Notes under the pieces: model-generated
The model's database searches: none
Seen by the model: only the letters and a program-made list of their open reading frames with translations
What the model was told of the DNA's origin: nothing
Shown: piece after piece, positions 58,534-64,000 of the stretch
How the letters are laid out: every line of letters starts with the position of its first letter
How positions within the stretch are numbered: position 1 is the stretch's first letter
Origin: Bifidobacterium choloepi
GTDB taxonomy: Bacteria > Actinomycetota > Actinomycetes > Actinomycetales > Bifidobacteriaceae
Direction: 5' to 3'
NCBI RefSeq assembly: GCF_010667615.1
Contig: NZ_VYSG01000001.1
Location: forward strand, 1,258,580-1,322,579
Length of the DNA: 64,000 nt
Translations under genes and position numbers: made by a program

Positions 58534-59325
58534 ATGGCCGAACATCCCGAGCACGCAGCAATTCCGTCCGTCAACGAAGCGCCGCAGGACTTCTGGGAGC
58601 CGGAGCCGGGAGCCGTCGCCGACGACACGACAGCGGCCGCCGATCCGGCCTGCGCCGCCGACGAACTCGACGACACCACGGCCAGCGGTGTCTGGAGCCG
58701 GCTGTTGAGCGGCAACCGCCGTTTCGCCGGGGACAAGGCGACGAACGCCGGCCGCGACGCCGCGGCGCGCAAGGCGCTCGTCGACGGCCAGCAACCGACC
58801 GCGATCGTGCTGAGCTGCTCGGACAGCCGCGTCGTGCCGGAGCTGCTGTTCGATTCGCCGCTCGGCGACCTGTTCACCGTGCGCACGGCCGGCGAGATGG
58901 TCGACGACGCCGTGCTCAGGACGATCGAGTTCGCGATCGACGGCCTCCATCCGAAGCTGCTCGTCGTGCTCGCCCACCAGCACTGCGCGGCGATCGAGGC
59001 ATGCCGCCACGACGTCGACGAGCTGCTCGCGAAGACGGCGAAGGAAACCGGCAAGGATCCGGCCGATGTCATCGACGACCTCGACGAGATTCTCGACGGC
59101 TCGAAGGACCCGATGCTGCGGTTCGTCGGCACGGCCGTCTGGCAGGCGAAGATCGCCGACCTCGACTCGGCCGACGACTGCGAGCAGGTCGCCGTCGCCC
59201 ACACGATCGAATACCTCGTCACCCACTCGGAAATCATCCGCGACGCCCTCGCGCGCGAGCGCATGATGATCGTCGGCGCCCGCTACCGCCTCGACACCGG
59301 TCTCGTCGAGACGCTGAGCTTCTGA
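58534..59325 (+). CDS. Beta-class carbonic anhydrase
   Basis: This 263-residue enzyme hydrates CO2 to bicarbonate. Zinc ligands are visible as CSDSR (Cys and the Asp/Arg dyad, about residue 92) and AHQHC (His and Cys, about 148-152). The N-terminal 50 residues are acidic and disordered. Bicarbonate supply matters for anaerobic heterotrophs that lack CO2 production. The start ATG 58534 follows a GAACGATTC copy directly: the repeat with its GGAAGG flank provides the ribosome-binding sequence. Confidence 0.93.
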   Translation: MAEHPEHAAIPSVNEAPQDFWEPEPGAVADDTTAAADPACAADELDDTTASGVWSRLLSGNRRFAGDKATNAGRDAAARKALVDGQQPTAIVLSCSDSRVVPELLFDSPLGDLFTVRTAGEMVDDAVLRTIEFAIDGLHPKLLVVLAHQHCAAIEACRHDVDELLAKTAKETGKDPADVIDDLDEILDGSKDPMLRFVGTAVWQAKIADLDSADDCEQVAVAHTIEYLVTHSEIIRDALARERMMIVGARYRLDTGLVETLSF

Positions 59326-59329
59326 GAAG

Positions 59330-59516
59330 AAGCTCCTTTCCAGGGAGCTGGCCGCGAAGCGGCCTGAGGGTCGACCGCACGACGTCGCGTAGCGACGAGA
59401 GCGCGCTGGAAGGCGAAGTTACGTTCCAGCGCGCTCTCGTCGCCTTCGGCGACGTCGGCGGTCGACCCTCAGCCTCGCTACGCTCGGCAGCTCCCTTCCA
59501 GGGAGCTTTTCTTTTT
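59330..59516. repeat. Full composite palindromic element after carbonic anhydrase
   Basis: Left AGCTCCTTTCCAGGGAGCT, GGCCGCGAAGCGGCC, GAGGGTCGACCG, GACGTCGCGTAGCGACG and GCGCGCTGGAA mirror TTCCAGCGCGC, GTCGCCTTCGGCGAC, CGGTCGACCCTC, GAGCGTAGCGAGG-like sequence and right arm AGCTCCCTTCCAGGGAGCT, then TTTTCTTTTT. The two T-rich flanks make it a plausible two-way terminator. Confidence 0.85.
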
Positions 59517-59563
59517 GTGACGTAGGCGAAAAGAACGCTGTTGGAATGTTCTAGGCTGGAGCC

Positions 59564-60850
59564 ATGTCGCTTGGATTGAACATACTGCTGATTCTCGTCT
59601 TCCTGCTGCTGGGGTCGGTGTTCTCGGGCACCGAGCTCGCGCTCGTCAGCCTGCGCGGCTCGCAGCTCGACCAGATGGAACAGGAGGATGCCCGCGGCGC
59701 CCGCGTGGCGCAGATCGCCCGCGACCCGAACACGTTCCTGTCGACGGTGCAGATCGGCGTGACATTGTCCGGCTTCCTGTCGGCGTCGTTCGGCGAATCG
59801 GCGATCTCGCCGTACATCGTGCCGATCGTCGAGGGCTGGGGCGTGGCCAGCTCGGTCGCGGCGCCGCTGACGACGATCGTGCTGACGCTCGTCATTTCGT
59901 ACTGCTCGATCGTCATTTCGGAGATGGTCCCGAAGCGCATCGCGATGCAGCGCAACGAGCAGATCGCGCGCGCCGTCGTGCCGGCGATCTCGGTGTTCGC
60001 GACGATCTGCAAGCCGATCATCTGGCTCATCGGCAAGAACACGAACGGCTTGGTCCGCCTGCTCGGCTTCGATCCGAACGAGACGGAGAGCGAGGTGTCC
60101 GACGAGGAGCTGCGCGTGCTCGTCAACTCGAATTCCAACCTGACGAAGGACGAGAGGACGATTCTCGACGACGTGTTCGATGCCTCGGAGACGATCGTGG
60201 CGGAAGTCATGCGTCCGCGCGCGGACGTCGTTTTCCTGGAAGGATCGTTGCCTCTCGACGAAGCCGCCGCGATGGTGCGTGACATGCCGTACTCCCGCTA
60301 TCCGGTGACCGGCAAGGATTTCGACGACGTGCTCGGCTTCGTGCACGTGCGCGACCTGCTCGACGTGCGCGACCCGGCCGCGAAGACCGTCGCCGACGTC
60401 GTCCGCGAGGGCATCTCGTTGCCGGGCACGTCGAAGCTGCTGCCGAGCCTGTCACTGCTACGCAAGCGCGGCGTGCACCTCGCCGTCGTCATCGACGAGT
60501 ACGGCGGCACCGACGGCATCGTCACGCTGGAAGACCTGACGGAGGAGCTTGTCGGCGACATTCGCGACGAGTACGATTTGCCGGACGATTCGTCTGCCAC
60601 GCCCGAGGGCGTGTTCGTCAACGGCGTCGCGACGGTCGACGGCGGCATGACGATCGAGGATTTCGACGACCTGACCGGCATCGAGCTCGAGGACGGCCCG
60701 TACGAGACGGTCGCAGGCTACTTTCTCGCGAAGACCGGCAAGATGGCCGAGGTTGGCGACACCTTCAGCGAAGACGGCACGACGATGACCGTCACGGACG
60801 TCGACGGCCGCCGCATCGAGACGATCGAGGTTCGCAAGCAGGATGACTGA
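59564..60850 (+). CDS. CNNM/CorC-type membrane protein with CBS domains
   Basis: This 428-residue protein has an N-terminal DUF21 membrane domain (about 1-190; three or four helices, STVQIGVTLSGFLSASFGE), a CBS pair (about 205-335; MRPRADVVFL, then VIDEYGGTDGIVTLEDLTEELVG) and a C-terminal CorC/HlyC domain (about 345-425). Relatives act in magnesium or cobalt efflux; the haemolysin name is historical. GGAG lies close to ATG 59564. Confidence 0.9.
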   Translation: MSLGLNILLILVFLLLGSVFSGTELALVSLRGSQLDQMEQEDARGARVAQIARDPNTFLSTVQIGVTLSGFLSASFGESAISPYIVPIVEGWGVASSVAAPLTTIVLTLVISYCSIVISEMVPKRIAMQRNEQIARAVVPAISVFATICKPIIWLIGKNTNGLVRLLGFDPNETESEVSDEELRVLVNSNSNLTKDERTILDDVFDASETIVAEVMRPRADVVFLEGSLPLDEAAAMVRDMPYSRYPVTGKDFDDVLGFVHVRDLLDVRDPAAKTVADVVREGISLPGTSKLLPSLSLLRKRGVHLAVVIDEYGGTDGIVTLEDLTEELVGDIRDEYDLPDDSSATPEGVFVNGVATVDGGMTIEDFDDLTGIELEDGPYETVAGYFLAKTGKMAEVGDTFSEDGTTMTVTDVDGRRIETIEVRKQDD

Positions 60851-60973
60851 TATCTCGGGATGCGAGAGCTTGTTGTGCCGAAAGCTGAGGACGGGGGAAT
60901 CGTCATTGAATTCCGGGGAAGGCTCGGTAGGCTGAATCGTTACGAATACAAGCCGACCCACGGAAAGGTGGAG

Positions 60974-61459
60974 ATGATGGCACTTGAATTTGTGATTCCC
61001 GGACTCGACGCGGCGACCGACGAAAAGATCATCCCGATCATGCAGGAATGCCTGAGCCACGAGCAGGAAGCGGCGCTCGTGCTCAAGCATGCCCACTGGA
61101 ACGTCGCCGGCCCGAACTTCATCGGTGTCCACGAAATGATCGACCCGCAGGTTGATGACGTGCTCAACATGGCCGACGAATCGGCCGAGCGCATCTCGCA
61201 GCTCGGCGGCTCGCCGCTCGGACGCCCGGAGGACATCGTGCGGTTCCGCACGTGGCCGGAGTTCAAGCTCGAGGGCCGCCAGAACGCCCTCGACTACCTG
61301 CGCGCGCTCGACAAGTACTACGACGACTTCATCAAGGGCGAGCGCACGGCGATCAAGGAGCTCGACGAGCTCGACGTCATCAGCTCGAACATCATCCAGG
61401 ACCACGTCCAGAACCTCGAGAAGTTCCAGTGGTTCATGAGGTCGTTCCTGATTCACTGA
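60974..61459 (+). CDS. dps: Dps-family ferritin-like DNA-protection protein
   Basis: This 161-residue dodecamer-forming protein oxidises and stores iron with peroxide and shields DNA. The ferroxidase ligands lie in LKHAHWNVAGPNFIGVHEMID (His, Asp) and the following DESAERI. AAAGG with correct spacing supports ATG 60974 (60977 also possible); the longer frame from 60860 lacks a ribosome site. The tail is short, without a Lys-rich DNA-binding extension. Confidence 0.9.
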   Translation: MMALEFVIPGLDAATDEKIIPIMQECLSHEQEAALVLKHAHWNVAGPNFIGVHEMIDPQVDDVLNMADESAERISQLGGSPLGRPEDIVRFRTWPEFKLEGRQNALDYLRALDKYYDDFIKGERTAIKELDELDVISSNIIQDHVQNLEKFQWFMRSFLIH

Positions 61460-61470
61460 GTCCGGCAAGA

Positions 61471-61690
61471 GCGCCCTGGAAGGGAGCTGGCCGCGTAGCG
61501 GCCTGAGGGTCGACCGCCGACGTCGCCGAAGGCGACGAGAGCGCGCTGGAAGTGGAAGTGTCCCGTAAAAGCGATTTTCTACGGGACACTCGCGTTCCAG
61601 CGCGTCCGCGCGCCTTCGGCGCGACGGCCGGTCGACCCTCAGCCTCGCTTCGCTCGGCAGCTCCCTTCCAGGGCGCTTCTTTTTCTTTTC
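61471..61690. repeat. Full composite palindromic element between convergent dps and metallopeptidase genes
   Basis: The left arm GCCCTGGAAGGGAGCTGG and right arm AGCTCCCTTCCAGGGC enclose GGGTCGACC/GGTCGACCC and the central GTGTCCCGTA/TACGGGACAC pair. T-rich flanks follow. The right end touches the stop codon of the minus-strand gene. Confidence 0.85.
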
Positions 61691-62372
61691 ACCGCTCCTT
61701 TTCCAGGAGCGCGTGCTGGTTGAGCCTGCGCCGGCGGGCGCGCCAGTCGGGCAGGTAGCCGTCCATGCGACGCTGGAAGCCGGTGCCGTGTCCGCTTTCC
61801 CACAGATGCGTCAGTTCGTGGACGAGGACGTACTCGAGGAATTCGTCGTCCATCAGTCCCAGCTGGAGATTCAGCCGGATCCTGCCGGTCTTCGGCGTGC
61901 ACGATCCCCACCTCGAACTCATGACGCGATAGCTGACGGCCGACGGCGACCGGCCGACGACGGGGCGATACCGCTCGAGCAGCGCCGGGAGCCTGGTGTC
62001 CAGTGCGGTCGTCGCCTTCTCCTTGAGCTCTGAATTCCACGTGAAACTATCTGTCACACCTTCTGTTTCACGTGACGCCTTTGCTCGCGCCTCGAGCATC
62101 TTGCGCTGTGCGCCGTCGATCCAGTCGGCGCGCTCGCGGACGAATCGTTCAATCTCCACCCGTGCCGTCCTCACCGGCGCCGTCACCTCGACGACGCCGT
62201 ACGGCGGCTTGACCCGCAGGTACATGTTGCGGTTGTTCTTGCGCACGAGCGTAACCTGGCGCCCGTCGACGTCGAGCGTTTCGCGTGAAACGACGGCGCG
62301 CGGTGTGCCAGTATTGCGACGGCGCGCGACGAAGCGTCCCGACGGTCGATTTCCAAAAGCCATACGCGCCAT
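61689..62372 (-). CDS. YgjP-type zinc metallopeptidase (DUF45)
   Basis: This protein of about 227 residues has the zinc-binding VHELTHLWESGHGTGF (HExxH plus downstream His) and MSSRWGSCTPKTGRIRLNLQL, both diagnostic for the YgjP/WLM-like family. I take ATG 62372 (MARMAF), with 62363 as alternative; the frame reaches 62468 but that would nearly touch the tRNA. Substrate is unknown. Two parS-like words lie inside its coding region. Confidence 0.87.
   Translation of the reverse strand: MARMAFGNRPSGRFVARRRNTGTPRAVVSRETLDVDGRQVTLVRKNNRNMYLRVKPPYGVVEVTAPVRTARVEIERFVRERADWIDGAQRKMLEARAKASRETEGVTDSFTWNSELKEKATTALDTRLPALLERYRPVVGRSPSAVSYRVMSSRWGSCTPKTGRIRLNLQLGLMDDEFLEYVLVHELTHLWESGHGTGFQRRMDGYLPDWRARRRRLNQHALLEKER
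62034..62079. promoter_or_regulatory. Two parS-like sequences inside the metallopeptidase gene
   Basis: CACGTGAAAC (within 62034-62049) matches one half plus the core of parS, and TGTTTCACGTGACGCC (62064-62079) matches the first 12 bases. They are 30 bp apart, point towards each other and lie about 39 kb from parA on the other side of oriC. Both are imperfect. Confidence 0.4.
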
Positions 62373-62476
62373 TCTAGGCGCAACACGCCGAGCGGCACGC
62401 AGTAATTTGACATCGAGGTCGATGCTGGTAAGCTTTCTTTCTGTTGCGCGCGAGAGTGTGCAATGCATCGCAAGAT

Positions 62477-62550
62477 GGGCCCGTAGCTCAGGTGGTTAGA
62501 GCGCATCCCTGATAAGGATGAGGTCGGAGGTTCAAGTCCTCCCGGGCCCA
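62477..62550 (+). tRNA. tRNA-Ile (anticodon GAU)
   Basis: Acceptor GGGCCCG (62477-62483) pairs with CGGGCCC (62543-62549), with discriminator A at 62550. The anticodon loop CTGATAA carries GAT at 62511-62513 between CATCC and GGATG. The T arm is GGAGG-TTCAAGT-CCTCC. CCA is not encoded. It is followed by tRNA-Ala, as in rRNA spacers, but there is no rRNA gene here. Confidence 0.96.
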
Positions 62551-62575
62551 CTTTTGGAACCTAGGGTTTCAACTT

Positions 62576-62648
62576 GGGGCTATGGCGCAGCTGGTAGCGC
62601 ATCTGCTTTGCAAGCAGAGGGTCGCCGGTTCGAACCCGGCTAGCTCCA
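62576..62648 (+). tRNA. tRNA-Ala (anticodon UGC)
   Basis: Acceptor GGGGCTA (62576-62582) pairs with TAGCTCC (62641-62647, one G-U), with discriminator A at 62648. The loop is CTTTGCAAG-type with anticodon TGC, and the T arm is GCCGG-TTCGAAC-CCGGC. CCA is not encoded. It lies 25 bp from tRNA-Ile and must share its transcript. Confidence 0.96.
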
Positions 62649-62943
62649 CGGGTGCAATGACGGCAACTCTTCCAATTTTCCTTTCACTTTCCTTCAACAT
62701 ATTGGATCACGTTTCGTCGCGTATGTACTGAGGTTCGCCGACGTGCATGCCCGACTGCCACATTGCTCCGCTTTTCTCGTTTACGAGGGATCCCGCTACA
62801 TTCCACTGTGCAGGAATGCAAGCTAGAATGCCCGGCAGACGCACAATTGCGTGCGTCGTCCGGAACGCGACCGCCCGGCGCCGCAAGACGCCGGCACTTT
62901 CCCCTTCGTCGTTCCGGGCCGGGCATTCTTTTATTTTTCTTTA

Positions 62944-62996
62944 CTGTTTGATGTCACAAACCCCAGCCGAGAGCTCGGGTTTGTGATGTCAAACAG
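62944..62996. repeat. TTTGTGA hairpin, second full copy, in a gene-free stretch
   Basis: CTGTTTGATGTCACAAACCC and GGGTTTGTGATGTCAAACAG form a long stem with one two-base mismatch, related to the perfect hairpin at 38.9 kb. At 63064-63092, ATCCCGTGATCGGATC followed by TTCGTGACATCC is a relative of the hairpin at 3.2 kb. The rest of 62649-63145 shows no gene; the AT-rich 62665-62720 follows the tRNAs. Confidence 0.7.
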
Positions 62997-63145
62997 GGGA
63001 AAAATCGCACGCTGGTTGCACGGAAGTTGCACGACACGCCGTGCTCCCTCCGGATACCGCAATCCCGTGATCGGATCACAGATTCGTGACATCCAGGCAT
63101 CCGGACGACAGACAGGCTGCAACATGCCGGCGGAGTCATCCCGAT

Positions 63146-63778
63146 TCAGATCCTCACCTTCCCCAGCAGCTGTTGGCGTTGCTCGAGGGTGAGCTTGTCG
63201 ACCTGCGAATAATTGAGCCAGCGGAAATGGCGGATACCGGTCTTGTAGCACATGCCGAAACGCATGGCCTTGGCGATCGGCTTGCAGAACAGCAGATGGT
63301 AGATCCACTTCGGCGTGCTCATTGTCGTGACGATGACAACCTCGACATCGCGCTTGAGCTTCGTCTGCATGATCTTCGCGTCCTTGGGCTGCGTATAGAG
63401 GATGTTCTTCGCGTAGACCTTGTCCAGGAAGCCCTTCGTCATCGCCGGCATGAGTTCCCACCAGATCGGAAAAATAAAGATGATGCGGTCGGCGGCGAGC
63501 ATGCGCCGCTGGTAGTCGGCGACCTGGTCGTTCATCGGCACGCCCTTGCGCCAGTTGGCGAGGTCGGTCTTTGACATGACGGGATCGAAGTGGTCGGCAT
63601 GCAGGTCGGCGAGGTCGACTTGCTCGCCACGCGCCGCCAGCTTGCCGGTGATCGCCTTGCACAGCGCTGCCGAGAACGACCGGTCGTGCGGCACGTTGTC
63701 GCACGCCGTCGCCGTGTACGGATGGTCGAAGACGATGAAGTTGCGTTTCGTCGTAGCGCTATTTGCGGCAGTAGTCAT
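63146..63778 (-). CDS. Flavodoxin-fold NAD(P)H oxidoreductase
   Basis: This 210-residue protein of the Flavodoxin_2 / NAD(P)H:quinone oxidoreductase group has RNFIVFDHPY at the N-terminus, then ADRIIFIFPIWWELMPAMTKGFLDKVYAKNI, the conserved flavin-contacting WWxxPA..KG segment. It probably transfers two electrons from NAD(P)H through FMN or FAD to a quinone or similar acceptor. I take ATG 63778 (MTTAANSATT); the open frame extends further into the poor-quality contig end and is not credible there. Confidence 0.85.
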   Translation of the reverse strand: MTTAANSATTKRNFIVFDHPYTATACDNVPHDRSFSAALCKAITGKLAARGEQVDLADLHADHFDPVMSKTDLANWRKGVPMNDQVADYQRRMLAADRIIFIFPIWWELMPAMTKGFLDKVYAKNILYTQPKDAKIMQTKLKRDVEVVIVTTMSTPKWIYHLLFCKPIAKAMRFGMCYKTGIRHFRWLNYSQVDKLTLEQRQQLLGKVRI

Positions 63779-63893
63779 ATCTGCCACGCTAGCGTCCGTC
63801 GGCTCGGATCGGTCCCGCAGTTTGCCGTAGTTGAACGATTCACCCGAATGTCGAGGGAAAATGTCCAAGAGAAAAACCTCTCTCTTGAGGTGT

Positions 63894-63977
63894 GGGGGGG
63901 CCCCCCGCCGGGGGGGGGGGGGGGGGCCCCCCAAGAAACAAGGTAGAAAAGACACCCCCCCCCCCCGGGCACGGCGG
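63894..63977. other. Homopolymer G/C tracts at the contig end
   Basis: G7-C6, then a run of 17 G followed by C6, and later C12, within 84 bases. The palindromic G/C blocks are unlike any other sequence in the window and look like sequencing or assembly artefact at a contig end. Coding or structure calls beyond about 63890 are unsafe. Confidence 0.7.
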
Positions 63978-64000
63978 GGGCGGTGAGTGTTGTTGGTTGG

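Overview
The window is a 64 kb piece of a high-GC actinobacterial chromosome carrying the replication origin. The gene order murJ–trxB–parB–parA–rsmG–khpB–yidC–yidD–rnpA–rpmH–dnaA–dnaN–recF–DUF721–gyrB–gyrA–DUF3566, a MurJ fused to a pseudokinase, and a compact araBDA plus sugar ABC transporter locus all point to Bifidobacteriaceae, most likely Bifidobacterium. This is inferred from gene content and order; there is no rRNA gene here to confirm it. The left edge cuts a Ser/Thr protein kinase, and the last ~100 bases look like low-quality contig-end sequence.

Layout. 1–9 kb (+ strand): 3' part of a membrane Ser/Thr kinase, a membrane-anchored DsbA-like protein, tRNA-Thr(UGU), a secreted G5/lysozyme-like resuscitation-factor-type protein, rsmA (ksgA), ispE and a LytR_C protein. 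9.3–18.8 kb: CCA-adding enzyme (–), then NUDIX, DUF6049 and MurJ-pseudokinase (+). 19–27.4 kb (– strand, reading away from the origin): trxB, parB, parA, rsmG, khpB, yidC, yidD, rnpA, rpmH. 27.5–30.4 kb: dnaA flanked on both sides by DnaA-box clusters (oriC). 30.4–39.8 kb (+): dnaN, recF, DUF721, gyrB, gyrA, DUF3566. 40–46 kb: haemolysin III, VanZ/RDD protein, mscL, an MFS transporter and gdhA. 46.5–57.8 kb: a pentose locus with araB-araD-araA (–), a sugar-binding lipoprotein/ATPase/permease ABC operon (–), a divergent ROK regulator and an extra sugar-type ABC ATPase (+). 58–63.8 kb: small membrane protein, beta-carbonic anhydrase, CNNM/CBS protein, Dps, a YgjP-type metallopeptidase (–), tRNA-Ile and tRNA-Ala, and a flavodoxin-fold oxidoreductase (–).

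How the genes fit together. The core is a replication, segregation and membrane-insertion block. The peripheral locus appears to import a pentose (probably L-arabinose) through the ABC system and convert it by AraA, AraB and AraD to D-xylulose 5-phosphate. A LacI-type operator-like palindrome lies in front of araB, and palindromes lie between the binding-protein gene and the ROK gene.

The most unusual signal is not a gene. First, a 9-mer GAACGATTC (either orientation; wider consensus GGAACGATTCGTCCG) occurs exactly 29 times by eye, where roughly 0.2 are expected by chance. It lies in intergenic DNA and inside genes, and several copies are paired as hairpins. Second, at least a dozen composite palindromic elements of ~70–230 bp built from shared modules sit at gene ends. 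One module pair lies in frame inside the NUDIX gene and another supplies the last codons of ispE. Smaller hairpin families are also present.
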